64,000 nt of DNA, from the NCBI GenBank assembly GCA_026625625.1, contig CP113055.1, forward strand, positions 3,269,001 through 3,333,000, given 5' to 3'. The translations under genes and the position numbers were made by a program. The notes below the pieces were generated by a model. That model ran no database searches. It had not been told where the DNA came from and saw nothing but the letters and a program-made list of their open reading frames with translations. The DNA comes from Blastomonas sp. SL216 (GTDB lineage Bacteria > Pseudomonadota > Alphaproteobacteria > Sphingomonadales > Sphingomonadaceae). Each line of letters begins with the position of its first letter. The first letter of the stretch is position 1. Below are positions 27,841 through 37,448 of the stretch, one piece after another.

Positions 27841-28941
27841 ATGACCAGCCAGCCTCAGCCCAAATCCTGGATCGCCGCGATCCATGCCTATGTCCCCGGC
27901 AAATCGACCGGAGAAGACGGACGGCCGCTCGTCAAACTGTCGGCGAACGAGAACCCGCTGGGCACCAGTCCGGCGGCGCTCGAGGCGCGGCTCAAGGGGG
28001 CGGCGCTCGCGCCTTCGCTCTATCCCGATCCGGACAGCGCGGCGCTCCGCGAGGCGATCGGCAAGGCGCATGGGCTCGATCCGGCGCGGATCGTCTGCGG
28101 TACCGGCTCGGACGAGCTGCTCAACCTCGCCGCGCAGGGCTATGCCGGGCAGGGCGATGAGGTCGTCTATGTCCGCTACGGCTTTTCGGTCTATGATATC
28201 GCGGCGCGGCGCTGCGGCGCGACCCCGGTAGTTGCGCCAGACAACTTCTATGCGACCGATGTCGATGCGCTGCTCGCCTGTATCACGCCGCGGACCCGCG
28301 TCGTCTATCTTGCCAATCCCAACAACCCCACCGGCACGCTGACATCACGGGCAGAGATTGCGCGGCTGCATGCCGGGCTGCGCTCGGACGTGCTGCTGGT
28401 GCTCGACCAGGCCTATTCCGAATATCTCAGCGCCGAAGAGGATGATCACGGCCTCGAGCTGGCCGCTGCGCACGACAATGTGCTGGTCACGCGCACCTTC
28501 TCGAAAATCTATGGCCTGGCTGGCGAACGCATCGGCTGGGGCTATGGCGCGCCGGGGATCATCGACACGCTCAACCGTATCCGCGGCCCCTTCAACGTGA
28601 CGCTGACCGGCCAGGCCGCGGCGCTCGCTGCGCTTGAGGATACCGATTTCGTGACCCGCTCGCGCGAGCATAATGCGCACTGGCGGCACTGGCTCGCGGG
28701 TGAGCTCGCCCAGCTCGGCAATCATGGCGTGACCGTCGTCCCCAGCCATGCCAATTTCCTGCTGGTGCTGTTCGAAGGCGCGGTGAGCGCGGAAGCGGCC
28801 TATGAGGCATTGATGCAGGCAGGCTATATCGTGCGCTGGCCGAAAGGCCAGGGCCTGGGCCATGCGCTGCGCATCACCATCGGCGAAGAGACGCATATGC
28901 GCGCGATCGCCCAGGTGTTGCGCGATCTGGTGACCGCATGA
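27841..28941 (+). CDS. hisC: Histidinol-phosphate aminotransferase
   Basis: A 366-residue class I/II aminotransferase starting at ATG 27841 ([20 protein letters not shown]). It carries [43 protein letters not shown] and the PLP lysine in [15 protein letters not shown]. HisC transfers an amino group in histidine synthesis; members of this subfamily next to prephenate dehydrogenase genes often also act on aromatic precursors. The gene overlaps the prephenate dehydrogenase gene by 4 bases, so a role in tyrosine/phenylalanine synthesis is likely as well. Confidence 0.93.
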   Translation: MTSQPQPKSWIAAIHAYVPGKSTGEDGRPLVKLSANENPLGTSPAALEARLKGAALAPSLYPDPDSAALREAIGKAHGLDPARIVCGTGSDELLNLAAQGYAGQGDEVVYVRYGFSVYDIAARRCGATPVVAPDNFYATDVDALLACITPRTRVVYLANPNNPTGTLTSRAEIARLHAGLRSDVLLVLDQAYSEYLSAEEDDHGLELAAAHDNVLVTRTFSKIYGLAGERIGWGYGAPGIIDTLNRIRGPFNVTLTGQAAALAALEDTDFVTRSREHNAHWRHWLAGELAQLGNHGVTVVPSHANFLLVLFEGAVSAEAAYEALMQAGYIVRWPKGQGLGHALRITIGEETHMRAIAQVLRDLVTA

Positions 28942-29849
28942 GCCAGCCGTTCGCCACCATCGCGATCGTCGGGCTGGGGCTGATCGGGTCGTCGATCGCG
29001 CGTGCGGTGCGCCAGGCGCTGCCCGACACCCGCATCCTGGGCTATGACCGCAGCGCCGATGTCTGCACGCGGGCCGAGGCGATCGGGCTGTGCGATGCCT
29101 ATCATGCCGAATTCGGACCTGACCTGGCGAGCGCCGAAATGGTGATCCTGTGCGTGCCGGTGGGCGCCATGACCGCCGCCGCCGCTGCCATGGCACCGCA
29201 TCTGTCGGCGCAGGCGATCATCAGCGACGTCGGCTCGTGCAAGGCGAGCGTGCTGACCGCTTTGCGCGCGTCGCTTCCCGATGCCATCATCGTCCCCGCG
29301 CATCCGGTGGCAGGGACCGAGAATAGCGGGCCGGAAGCGGGCTTTGCCTCGCTGTTCAAGGGCCGCTGGTGCATCCTCACCCCCGACGATCAGGCCGATG
29401 CCGGGGCCTGCGACCGCGTCGCCGGATTCTGGCAGGCGCTGGGGGCGAATGTCGAAACGATGGAGGCCGCGCATCACGATCTGGTGCTCGCGGTCACCAG
29501 CCACCTGCCGCACCTGATCGCCTATACCATCGTGGGTACCGCCAGCGATCTGGAGGGTGTGACGCAGAGCGAGGTAATCAAATATTCTGCCGGCGGTTTC
29601 CGCGATTTTACCCGCATTGCCGCGTCCGATCCGGTGATGTGGCGCGACGTGTTCCTGTCGAACAAGGAAGCCGTGCTCGAGATGCTCCAGCGCTTCTCAG
29701 AGGACCTGTCCGCACTGCAACGCGCGATCCGCTGGGACAAGGGCGACGAGCTGGAAGAACTGTTCACCCGCACCCGCGCGATCCGCCGCTCGATCATCGA
29801 ACAGGGCCAGGACGACGCGAAACCCGATTTCGGGCGCGAGCATAAATAG
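28938..29849 (+). CDS. tyrC: Prephenate/arogenate dehydrogenase
   Basis: A 303-residue NAD-dependent dehydrogenase. The Rossmann motif is [14 protein letters not shown] at about residues 11-24; later come [26 protein letters not shown] and [16 protein letters not shown], the usual TyrA signatures containing the catalytic histidines. It oxidises prephenate (or arogenate) to the tyrosine precursor. No chorismate mutase or ACT domain is attached. It overlaps hisC (ATGA), forming a two-gene aromatic amino acid unit. Confidence 0.94.
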   Translation: MSQPFATIAIVGLGLIGSSIARAVRQALPDTRILGYDRSADVCTRAEAIGLCDAYHAEFGPDLASAEMVILCVPVGAMTAAAAAMAPHLSAQAIISDVGSCKASVLTALRASLPDAIIVPAHPVAGTENSGPEAGFASLFKGRWCILTPDDQADAGACDRVAGFWQALGANVETMEAAHHDLVLAVTSHLPHLIAYTIVGTASDLEGVTQSEVIKYSAGGFRDFTRIAASDPVMWRDVFLSNKEAVLEMLQRFSEDLSALQRAIRWDKGDELEELFTRTRAIRRSIIEQGQDDAKPDFGREHK

Positions 29850-29860
29850 GGTCTTACAGC

Positions 29861-29998
29861 CCTCTCTCCTTCAGGGGAGAGGGAGGAGCCGCGCAGCGGC
29901 GGAGGGAGAGGGGAATGCGCCTTGCCGAGCCCCTCTCAACTCCGGCTAGCCAGACCAGCTGGCAAGCCTTCGTATCTCTCCCCTGAAGGGGAGAGAGC
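29861..29998. repeat. Intergenic palindromic repeat, family 1 copy b
   Basis: CCTCTCTCCTTCAGGGGAGA at the left end and CTCTCCCCTGAAGGGGAGAG at the right end form two hairpins that are also inverted copies of each other. The core holds GCCGCGCAGCGGCGGAGGG. It lies between the convergent tyrC and M24 peptidase genes and could end transcription from both sides. Confidence 0.8.
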
Positions 29999-30006
29999 TG
30001 CTTGCA

Positions 30007-31437
30007 TCACTCCCCCACATCTGCGACCGGTTCGGTCGGCAGCGCTTCGGGTGCGGGCGCTGCCATTGGCGCGTCCGCGGCGCCGCGGATCAGGTGGAAG
30101 CGGTCCTGCCGCCCATCCAGATACGCGACCTTCTCGCCGTCGAAGAACATGTCCTCCTCGGTGCGGAACGAGACCGCCTTGTCGCCCCATTCGGGCACGT
30201 TGTTGGTGACCGCCAGTTCGATCGACCAGGCGGTGCTGGCGCGGACCAGATAGTCGCCTGCGGGGCTTGCCTCCTGATTGTCCCAGAAACCGATCGCGGG
30301 GCCTGCGCCATGGCCGTGAAAGCCGATGGGGTGCGAATAGATGCTGGGCTGGTATCCCGATGAGATCGCGCGGGCCCGGGCGGCGGCAAGCAGGTCGTTG
30401 CCGGTGCGGCCGACGCGGAACTCTGCGGTCAGCGCATCCTGCACCGCATTGGCGGCGGCAAGGCCCGCTTTCAGGCCCTCGGGGGCATCGCTCTCACCGG
30501 GTTTCAGCACATAGGCGAGATGCTGCGTATCGGTGTTGAGGCCGAGATAGGTGATGCCGAAATCGGTCCAGATCATGTCGCCCGGCTGGATCACCGCATC
30601 GCCGGTCAGCTCGCCCGCCTCGCTGGCGCGGAAGATGTTGATCGAGGGCTGGAACCAGGTCTTGAGGCCCAGCGCGCTGATCTTTTCGCGCATCCACCAT
30701 TGCACGTCCTCCGCCGTCGTCTGGCCGGGGGTGATCACCTTGTCGGACAGCGCCTCGGCAATGATCGCATGCGCCAGGCGGACGATGGAGGGATAGACCT
30801 CCATCTCGGCGGGAATGCGGCTTTCCAGCCAGCCGATGGCGAGCGGCCCTGCCGGTACGATGCGGCTGCGCAGCTCCTCGGGCAGCGCGGCCATGAAATC
30901 CTCGTGCTGGCTGTGGCTGAGGCCATCGGCGAGCGCGGTCTGCGACGAGATGTTGAGCGCGATCTTCTGCGGATTGCGCTCGGCGACGATCTCGGCAAGG
31001 CGCTTCCACTGGTCGGGCTGTTGCTCGGGCGTCCAGACCGGGGCGAACATGCCCGCCAGGCCATAGCGGCTGACCGTCAGCCGCTCGATCGGCTTGCCCT
31101 CGCCCGGATCGAAGAACACCAGGATCGTGCGCCGCCGCGCGTGCATCGATCGCGCATCGAGCATGGTCGCAACGACCGGGTCCTCGTCATATTCGCGCGC
31201 GATCAGCACCCACATGTCGACGCCCTGTTCGCGCATCAGCGCCGGCACCACCGTCTCCAGCCGCTGGGCGAGCCATGCATCGCGCAGCTTGGCCTGTTCG
31301 CGCAAGGGCAGCACTGCCGGGTAATCGGGCGCTTCGGCCTCGGCGGTATTGCCGGGGGCCTGGGCGAGCGCCTGGGGCGCGGCAAAGGCGAGGCTGGCGG
31401 CCAGCGCGGTGGACAGCATGGATGCGACGGTTTTCAT
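30007..31437 (-). CDS. Secreted M24-family metallopeptidase (Xaa-Pro aminopeptidase-like)
   Basis: A 476-residue protein with a signal peptide (to about residue 25, APQALAQA). The C-terminal half has the pita-bread fold metal ligands of M24 enzymes: Asp in MIWTDFGITY, Asp in LNTDTQHLAY, His in IGFHGHGAGPAIG, Glu in TAWSIELAVTN and Glu in FRTEEDMFF. The N-terminal part matches creatinase/prolidase N-domains (LIAREYDEDPVV). It should cleave amino-terminal or proline-containing peptides in the periplasm. The C-terminal tail (APMAAPAPEALPTEP) is low complexity. It stands alone on this strand. Confidence 0.9.
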   Translation of the reverse strand: MKTVASMLSTALAASLAFAAPQALAQAPGNTAEAEAPDYPAVLPLREQAKLRDAWLAQRLETVVPALMREQGVDMWVLIAREYDEDPVVATMLDARSMHARRRTILVFFDPGEGKPIERLTVSRYGLAGMFAPVWTPEQQPDQWKRLAEIVAERNPQKIALNISSQTALADGLSHSQHEDFMAALPEELRSRIVPAGPLAIGWLESRIPAEMEVYPSIVRLAHAIIAEALSDKVITPGQTTAEDVQWWMREKISALGLKTWFQPSINIFRASEAGELTGDAVIQPGDMIWTDFGITYLGLNTDTQHLAYVLKPGESDAPEGLKAGLAAANAVQDALTAEFRVGRTGNDLLAAARARAISSGYQPSIYSHPIGFHGHGAGPAIGFWDNQEASPAGDYLVRASTAWSIELAVTNNVPEWGDKAVSFRTEEDMFFDGEKVAYLDGRQDRFHLIRGAADAPMAAPAPEALPTEPVADVGE

Positions 31438-31472
31438 GGGCTTCCCCGTTCAGCGGGTTGTAAAGCCTTTGC

Positions 31473-32189
31473 CTAGCCTGTGACGCCCTGTTGCGCCACC
31501 CCGCGCGGCGGGGCCAGCGTGCCGGGCCAGTCGAGCTCGGGCCAGCCGCGTTCGCGCGCTGCCAGCCGCATCGGCATATGCGCGTTGGTGACAAAGGCCT
31601 CATCCGCCATTTCCAGCATCGGCAGGTCGGACACATGGTCCGAATAGCAGCGGATGGTGCATTGTGCCGGGTCCAGCCGATGCTCGGCCATCCAGGCGGC
31701 GATCATCTCGGCCTTGTGCGGGCCATAGCAATTATGCCCTGCAATCTGCGCCAGCACCGTGCCGCGCGAGGCATGCAGATCGGTGGCGATCACGTCATCG
31801 ATGCCCAGCCGCCGGGCGATCGCCTCGACATAGAGCCGGTAGGATGCGGTGGCGATGATGATGCGATAGCCCTCGGCCCGGTCGGCGGCGATCCGCTCCA
31901 GCGCGCCGGGGCGGATATTGGTTGCAAAGACATGCTCGGCATGCGCCGCCATCGGGCCGGCCAGCGTCGCCACCCGCAAATGGCCCAGCAGCAGCTTCTG
32001 GTTGATCTGCTTGAGCTCGTCGCGGCTGACGATGCGTGCGACATAGGCGAGGGCAGCGATGAGCGAAAGCGGCAGCAGCAACAGCCGCCATGGCGCCTGG
32101 CGCAGCGCCATCCACAGCAGAAAGCGCGCATAGGTGGGGTGGACGGTAATCGTCCGATCCATATCGTAAAAGGCCAGCCTCTCCCCCAC
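31473..32189 (-). CDS. HAD-family phosphatase (HAD-IB, SerB-like)
   Basis: The product starts at GTG 32189, giving MGERLAFYDMDRTIT with the catalytic DMDRT motif; the frame is open further upstream but without coding character, and a TTG start nearer 32225 is possible. Motif II appears in IIIATASYR, and motif III/IV in CYSDHVSDLPML. Residues about 25-50 are hydrophobic (LLLLPLSLIAALAYVARIVS) and may anchor or form the cap. Members of HAD-IB dephosphorylate small phosphomonoesters, but this substrate is unknown. It is divergent from the mla genes. Confidence 0.82.
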   Translation of the reverse strand: MGERLAFYDMDRTITVHPTYARFLLWMALRQAPWRLLLLPLSLIAALAYVARIVSRDELKQINQKLLLGHLRVATLAGPMAAHAEHVFATNIRPGALERIAADRAEGYRIIIATASYRLYVEAIARRLGIDDVIATDLHASRGTVLAQIAGHNCYGPHKAEMIAAWMAEHRLDPAQCTIRCYSDHVSDLPMLEMADEAFVTNAHMPMRLAARERGWPELDWPGTLAPPRGVAQQGVTG

Positions 32190-32331
32190 AGGCTTCAGCC
32201 TTAATGCCAAATCGGTGCGAAACAAGCATGGGCGTGTAACTTGTTGATCGCGCTTTGGCGGGTCGCGGTGCGACGGATCGTGCGCCAAGGTGCTTGTGAT
32301 TGCACCGTTTATCGCACAAGAAGGGCGGTAT

Positions 32332-33444
32332 ATGGGTGCCCCGGCCGACTTTGCGATCGAAGAGCGCGGTGAGACCGGCGCGGTGCTGCGCTTTTCCGGA
32401 AACCTCGACATCACCACCATCGCCGCGCTCGACAAGCGGCTGAAGCAGATCGACCAGCCGATCGGGCTGATCGACATGGCCGATGCCGGGCATATCGATA
32501 CCGTGGGCGCGTGGGTGGTCTACCGGCTGGCGCGCGACCAGCGCTGCGAGATCGTCAATCTCGGCGAATCGGGCAGCCGCCTGGTCGAGGCGGTGGGCCG
32601 ATCGGACATCAGCGATGTCGAACCGCCCCAGCGCCCCAATGCGCTGATCCGCATGACCGCCAGTGTCGGCGAGGCCGTGGTGATGGCGCTCGGCTCGCTG
32701 CTGGGCATGCTCAGCTTTTTCGGTGCGCTGGTGCGGTCGATGCTGTCGTTGATGGCGCACCCGCGCCGCATCCGCTGGGCCGCGACCGTGCGCCATTTCG
32801 AGCTGGTCGGCGTCTCGGCACTGGGCATTGTCGGGCTGATGAGCTTCCTCATCGGTATCGTGATCGCGCAGCAGGGCGCGGTGCAGCTGCGCCAGTTCGG
32901 CGCCGAGGTATTCACGGTCAATCTTGTCGGACGACTGACGATCCGCGAGCTGGGTGTGCTGATGACCGCGATCATGGTCGCAGGCCGGTCGGGCAGCGCC
33001 TTTGCCGCGCAGATCGGGACGATGAAGCTGACCGAAGAGGTCGATGCGATGCGGACGATCGGCGTGTCGCCGGTCGAGGCTTTGGTGCTGCCGCGCGTTA
33101 CGGCCGCCGTGCTGATGATGCCGCTGCTCGGCTTCTATTCGATGATCGTCGCGATGATCGGCGGCGCGTTCCTGTGCTGGGTCGTGCTCGAGATTCCGCC
33201 GGCAACCTTCATCGTGCGCATCCAGGAAGTGGTGCCGATCACCGACTTTTATGTCGGCATGATCAAGGCACCGGTATTCGGCCTGATCATCGCGCTCGCT
33301 GGCTGCTATCAGGGCATGCAGGTGCGCGGCAATGCCGAGGAAGTCGGCGCACGCACCACTGCGGCGGTGGTCCAGGCGATCTTCATGGTCATCGTGCTCG
33401 ACGCCTTTTTCGCGGTGTTCTTCACGGAGATCGGCTGGGGATGA
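32332..33444 (+). CDS. mlaE: MlaE-family lipid ABC permease with N-terminal STAS domain
   Basis: A 370-residue protein starting at ATG 32332 (preceded by AGAAGGGCGG); a start 42 bases earlier is possible. Residues 1 to about 95 form a STAS domain (GNLDITTIAALDKRLKQID, MADAGHIDTVGAWVVY), corresponding to MlaB fused to the permease. The MlaE part follows with LMSFLIGIVIAQQGAVQL, GRLTIRELGVLMTAIMVAGR and TIGVSPVEALVLPRV. It is the membrane subunit of a transporter moving phospholipids between the inner and outer membrane. Overlaps the ATPase gene by 4 bases. Confidence 0.94.
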   Translation: MGAPADFAIEERGETGAVLRFSGNLDITTIAALDKRLKQIDQPIGLIDMADAGHIDTVGAWVVYRLARDQRCEIVNLGESGSRLVEAVGRSDISDVEPPQRPNALIRMTASVGEAVVMALGSLLGMLSFFGALVRSMLSLMAHPRRIRWAATVRHFELVGVSALGIVGLMSFLIGIVIAQQGAVQLRQFGAEVFTVNLVGRLTIRELGVLMTAIMVAGRSGSAFAAQIGTMKLTEEVDAMRTIGVSPVEALVLPRVTAAVLMMPLLGFYSMIVAMIGGAFLCWVVLEIPPATFIVRIQEVVPITDFYVGMIKAPVFGLIIALAGCYQGMQVRGNAEEVGARTTAAVVQAIFMVIVLDAFFAVFFTEIGWG

Positions 33445-34289
33445 GCGCGGCACGGGACAAAGAATGCGATGTCGCCATCCGCATCACCGGGCTGAAGAAC
33501 AGCTTCGGCGAGCAGGTGGTGCATGAGGATCTGTCGCTCGACGTGCGCCATGGCGAGATTCTGGGCGTGGTTGGCGGATCGGGCACCGGCAAGTCGGTGC
33601 TGATGCGATCGATCATCGGCTTGCAACGGCCCGATGCCGGGCAGATCGAGGTGCTCGGCGAATCCATCCTCGATGGCGAGGAGGAGGATGTCTCGATCCG
33701 CAGCCGCTGGGGCGTGCTGTTCCAGGGCGGGGCGCTGTTCTCGACGCTCACCGTGGCCGAAAATGTCATGGTGCCGCTGGCCGAATTCTATCCCAAGATC
33801 GATCACAAGCTGCGGCGCGAGATCGCGCTGTACAAGATCGCGCTGTCGGGCCTGCCCGAGGATGCTGCGGACAAATATCCGTCCGAGCTTTCGGGCGGCA
33901 TGAAGAAGCGCGCAGGCCTTGCGCGCGCGCTGGCGCTCGATCCCGATGTGCTGTTCCTCGACGAGCCCACCGCCGGGCTCGACCCGATCGGCGCGGCGCG
34001 TTTCGATGCGCTGACCCGCGAACTGCAGCGCACGCTTGGCCTCACCGTGTTCCTGATCACGCATGACCTCGATACGCTGCACGAGATCTGCGACCGGGTG
34101 GCGGTGCTGGCTGATCGCAAGGTGATCGCCATCGGCACCATTCCGGAGCTGCTAGCGACCGACCATCCGTGGATCCAGGAATATTTCAACGGCCCGCGCG
34201 GCCGCGCCGCCGCTGTCAGCCATGCCGACGAGGAGCGCAAGAAGACGCGGCTTCCGGCCAGCAGCAAGAGCCGGGGGTTTCTAAGGTGA
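33441..34289 (+). CDS. mlaF: MlaF-family ABC transporter ATPase
   Basis: A 282-residue ABC ATPase starting at ATG 33441, overlapping the mlaE stop. Walker A reads GGSGTGKSVLMR, the signature LSGGMKKRAGLARALALDP, and Walker B VLFLDEPTAGLDP, the MlaF form with MKKR after the signature. It supplies ATP energy to the lipid transporter. A basic C-terminal tail (EERKKTRLPASSKSRG) follows the domain. The MCE gene starts 67 bases later. Confidence 0.95.
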   Translation: MSAARDKECDVAIRITGLKNSFGEQVVHEDLSLDVRHGEILGVVGGSGTGKSVLMRSIIGLQRPDAGQIEVLGESILDGEEEDVSIRSRWGVLFQGGALFSTLTVAENVMVPLAEFYPKIDHKLRREIALYKIALSGLPEDAADKYPSELSGGMKKRAGLARALALDPDVLFLDEPTAGLDPIGAARFDALTRELQRTLGLTVFLITHDLDTLHEICDRVAVLADRKVIAIGTIPELLATDHPWIQEYFNGPRGRAAAVSHADEERKKTRLPASSKSRGFLR

Positions 34290-34356
34290 CCCGCCGGAAC
34301 GACCATGCCGCTTTGGCGGTAGACAGCATCAGACCATCAGGGGCATAACCAAAGCC

Positions 34357-35304
34357 ATGGAAACACGCGCCAATCATGTCTGGGTGGGGACCGTCACCCT
34401 GGTGCTGCTTGCGGGCATTGCCGCCTTTGTCATCTGGCTGGCGGGCCTGGGCGAGACCGATCGCAACAAGTACGACATTTTCTTCAAGACCTCGGTCGAC
34501 GGCATCGCCAAGGGTTCGGTCGTCGCCTATTCGGGCGTGCCATCGGGCCAGGTGACCGAGATCGCGCTCTGGGCCAAGGACCCGCAATTCGTCCGCGTGC
34601 GGATCGAGGTCGATGCGCATGCGCCGATCCTGGAAGGCACCACCGCGACGATCCAGGGGGTGGGCTTTACCGGCGTGTCGCAGATCCAGCTTGATGGCGC
34701 CAAACAGGGCGCGCCCGCGATTACCGAGCCGGGACCGGAGGGCGTGCCGGTGATCCCGACCAAGCCGGGCGCGCTGGGCGAACTGCTCAACAACGCGCCG
34801 CTGCTGCTCGAACGGCTCGCGACGCTGACCGAACGCTTCACGCAGGTGCTGTCCGACGACAATCAGAAGTCGATCGCGGTGCTGCTGAAGAACAGCGGGC
34901 GGCTGACCGGCGAACTGGCCGATTCCGCGCCGCAGATGCGCGCGGCGCTCGCCGAATTGCGCGTGACGCTGGCCAAGGCAGGCGTCGCTGCCGAGCAGCT
35001 GGGCATGACCGCGCAATCGACCAAGGACGTGCTCGACAGCGAAGGGCGGCCGCTGGCGCGCCAGCTCGCCAAGACGCTGGCGGATACCGACAAGGCGCTG
35101 ATCAAGCTGACCGAAACGATGGAAGAGGCCAAGCCCGGCCTGCGCCAGTTCTCGACCACGACCCTGCCCGAGACCGAGGCGCTGGTGCGTGACCTGCGCG
35201 TGACGGCGCGGGCGCTGTCGGCGATTACCGAAAAGATCGATCAGGAAGGCGCGGGCGGTCTGCTGAGCGCGCCGCCTCTGCCCGACTACAAGCCGAAGAA
35301 CTGA
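34357..35304 (+). CDS. mlaD: MlaD-type MCE-domain lipid-binding protein
   Basis: A 315-residue protein with one N-terminal membrane helix (WVGTVTLVLLAGIAAFVIWL) followed by an MCE domain: VDGIAKGSVVAYSGVPSGQV, RVRIEVDAHAPILEGTTATI and QGVGFTGVSQIQL. The C-terminal half (about 150-300) is helical with coiled-coil character (NSGRLTGELADSAPQMRAAL). MCE proteins form hexameric rings in the periplasm that pass lipids to and from the permease. It fits the mlaE and mlaF genes directly before it. Confidence 0.94.
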   Translation: METRANHVWVGTVTLVLLAGIAAFVIWLAGLGETDRNKYDIFFKTSVDGIAKGSVVAYSGVPSGQVTEIALWAKDPQFVRVRIEVDAHAPILEGTTATIQGVGFTGVSQIQLDGAKQGAPAITEPGPEGVPVIPTKPGALGELLNNAPLLLERLATLTERFTQVLSDDNQKSIAVLLKNSGRLTGELADSAPQMRAALAELRVTLAKAGVAAEQLGMTAQSTKDVLDSEGRPLARQLAKTLADTDKALIKLTETMEEAKPGLRQFSTTTLPETEALVRDLRVTARALSAITEKIDQEGAGGLLSAPPLPDYKPKN

Positions 35305-35315
35305 GAGGGGCCGAT

Positions 35316-35942
35316 ATGACCGCCCAGCCGAACAGGAAAGCCCAGCGCATGGCCGCACATATTCGTATCCTGCTGCCTGCGGGAGCCGCCTGCCTGTTGC
35401 TGGCCGGGTGCGTCAGCTTCGGCGCCAAGGCTCCGCCGCAGCTGCTGACGCTGACGTCCAGCGCGACGCCCAGCGCAGGGTCGATGGCCTCTGCGTCGGT
35501 TACCGACGCGATCGTGGTCGATGTGCCCACGGTCGAGCGCACGCTCGATCAGGTGCGGGTGCCGGTGCAGGTCAGCGACAGTGCGATCGCCTATGTCAAG
35601 GACGCGATCTGGGCCGACAAGCCCGCGCGGCTGTTCCGCACCGTGCTGGCAGAGACGCTGGCGGCCAAGAGCGGCCGGCTCGTGCTCGACCAGGTCGAAA
35701 CCGGGGCAGAGCGCAGCACGATGCTGTCGGGCCAGCTCCACCGCTTCGGTTATGACGAGGACGCCCGCGTGGCGATCGTCCGCTTCGATGCCGTCGTGCG
35801 CAAGCCTGGCAGCCCATTGCGCAAGCAGCGCTTCGAGGCGAGCGTTCCGGTCGCCGTGGTCGACGCGGTGACCGTCGGCGCGGCACTCAACCAGGCGGCC
35901 AACAGCGTCGCCGCGCAGGTTGCCGCCTGGACCGTCGGCTGA
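35316..35942 (+). CDS. ABC transporter-associated lipoprotein (PqiC/ABC_trans_aux type)
   Basis: A 208-residue lipoprotein: after a basic start and a hydrophobic segment the lipobox LLAGC places the lipidated cysteine near residue 32. The mature part ([78 protein letters not shown]) follows the ABC-type auxiliary family seen in MCE/Pqi operons. It probably bridges the periplasm at the outer membrane, in place of the soluble MlaC of other systems. GAGAGGGG precedes the start. Confidence 0.88.
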   Translation: MTAQPNRKAQRMAAHIRILLPAGAACLLLAGCVSFGAKAPPQLLTLTSSATPSAGSMASASVTDAIVVDVPTVERTLDQVRVPVQVSDSAIAYVKDAIWADKPARLFRTVLAETLAAKSGRLVLDQVETGAERSTMLSGQLHRFGYDEDARVAIVRFDAVVRKPGSPLRKQRFEASVPVAVVDAVTVGAALNQAANSVAAQVAAWTVG

Positions 35943-35985
35943 ACCACCACCTTCTTCCTATCCGCTAGATTACGGGGCACGAAAC

Positions 35986-36408
35986 ATGGCGCATTTCCTC
36001 ATCGTCGAGGCACGCTTCTACGATCATCTCAACGACCTGCTGCTCGAAGGCGCGCGCGCCGCGATCAAGGCGGCGGGGCACAGCCACGAGACGCTGACCG
36101 TTCCGGGCGCGCTCGAGATTCCGGCGGCCATCGCCATGGCATCGGAAACGCAGCGCTATGACGGCTATGTCGCGATCGGCGTGATCATCCGCGGCGAGAC
36201 CTATCATTTCGAGGTCGTTTCGAACGAAAGCGCGCGCGCGATCATGGCACTGACGCTGGACGGCCTGCCGATCGGCAACGGCATCCTGACGGTCGAGAAC
36301 GAGGCGCAGGCGCTGACCCGCGCGAAGAAGGACGAGAAGGACAAGGGTGGCGACGCTGCCCGCGCCGCCATCACCATGCTCGAAATTTCCGAAAAGCTAG
36401 CCGGCTGA
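35986..36408 (+). CDS. ribH: 6,7-dimethyl-8-ribityllumazine synthase
   Basis: A 140-residue protein starting at ATG 35986 ([19 protein letters not shown]); the frame continues upstream into the previous intergenic gap but without coding character. It has the [15 protein letters not shown] loop, the [20 protein letters not shown] active-site stretch with catalytic histidine, and [13 protein letters not shown]. It condenses the RibB product with the pyrimidine to form lumazine, the substrate of RibE. It is separate from the ribBX-ribE-ribD cluster at 11-14 kb and faces motB. Confidence 0.96.
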   Translation: MAHFLIVEARFYDHLNDLLLEGARAAIKAAGHSHETLTVPGALEIPAAIAMASETQRYDGYVAIGVIIRGETYHFEVVSNESARAIMALTLDGLPIGNGILTVENEAQALTRAKKDEKDKGGDAARAAITMLEISEKLAG

Positions 36409-36428
36409 GCCCGGCCCGCGCCGCCCCC

Positions 36429-37445
36429 TTATTTGGAGGAGAGCGGTGCGGGGACGGGCCGTGGCGGCATGCCGCCCGGTGCCCTGCCGCCCGGTCCCTT
36501 GGCGCCAGTCGGCGCTGCCGCTTCGCCCGCCGGCGGCGTGGTGAACGCCAGCGTGATCGAGATGCGCCGGTTGGCAGGGTCGTTGCGGTCGATCGGGTTA
36601 TAGGGCTCGTTGTCGGCCACGCCCTCGATGCGATGGACGCGTCCGGGGTTGATCCCGCCCACCACCAGCGCCCTGCGCGTCGCTTCGGCGCGGCTGGTGG
36701 ACAGCATCCAGTTGTTCATCGTCTTGCCCGATGCGTAAGGCAGCGAGTCGGTATGGCCGCGGATGATGACCGGGTTGGGCATGCCGTTGATCACCTGCGC
36801 CACCTCGCGCAGCAGTTCGGCCGCCTTGGGCACCAGCTTGTCGGTCGACAGCGCGAACATGCTGAAATTGGCCTCGTCCACCAGATCGATGCGCAATCCT
36901 TCGCGCGTATCGGTGAAGCGGACATTCTTCATCAGCTTGGCGAGTTCCTCGCTGCTGCCCAGGCGCTTTTCGAGCTGCTCCTTGAGCTTCTCGAACTGCT
37001 CGCGTTCGGCCATCTGCTGGGCCTTCTTGATCGCCGCCTTCTGCTCTTCGGTCATCGACGCATAGGCGCTATTGCCTGCTTCGTCGGCGGTACCGGTGGC
37101 ATCCTGCGGAATGGTGATCGACTGCGTGCCCGTCTGGCCGGCGCGATTGGGATAATCGTCGCGGCCGACGATGGACTCACCGCCGAACAGGCCGTTGGAC
37201 CCGGCGCTGCCCGATTTCAGCTCGACAATGGTCGGCGCGAAATAGTCGGCAATCGCCTTGCGGTCCTTTTCCTCGGTCGCGCCGAGCAGCCACATCAGCA
37301 GGAAGAACGCCATCATTGCCGTCACGAAGTCAGCATAGGCCACCTTCCAGGCGCCGCCATGATGGCCGCCATGCCCTTCTTCGATGATCTTCTTGACGAT
37401 GATCGGGCGGACATTCTCCACCGGATCGGGTTTGCGCTTCGCCAT
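36429..37445 (-). CDS. motB: Flagellar stator protein MotB
   Basis: A 338-residue protein. A basic N-terminus leads into one helix with the proton-accepting aspartate, AYADFVTAMMAFFLLMWLLG (Asp about residue 39). After a helical linker (about 130-180) the OmpA-like peptidoglycan-binding domain follows: VIIRGHTDSLPYASG, NWMLSTSRAEATRRALV and DRNDPANRRISITL. The tail is glycine/proline rich. With MotA it forms the torque-generating ion channel. It starts 3 bases after the motA stop. Confidence 0.96.
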   Translation of the reverse strand: MAKRKPDPVENVRPIIVKKIIEEGHGGHHGGAWKVAYADFVTAMMAFFLLMWLLGATEEKDRKAIADYFAPTIVELKSGSAGSNGLFGGESIVGRDDYPNRAGQTGTQSITIPQDATGTADEAGNSAYASMTEEQKAAIKKAQQMAEREQFEKLKEQLEKRLGSSEELAKLMKNVRFTDTREGLRIDLVDEANFSMFALSTDKLVPKAAELLREVAQVINGMPNPVIIRGHTDSLPYASGKTMNNWMLSTSRAEATRRALVVGGINPGRVHRIEGVADNEPYNPIDRNDPANRRISITLAFTTPPAGEAAAPTGAKGPGGRAPGGMPPRPVPAPLSSK

Positions 37446-37448
37446 GGC

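Noticed and set aside
31473-32477. Longer 334-codon version of the HAD phosphatase
   Set aside because: The extra N-terminus runs through the promoter region and into mlaE on the other strand; the catalytic DMDRT motif normally lies within about 15 residues of the start.
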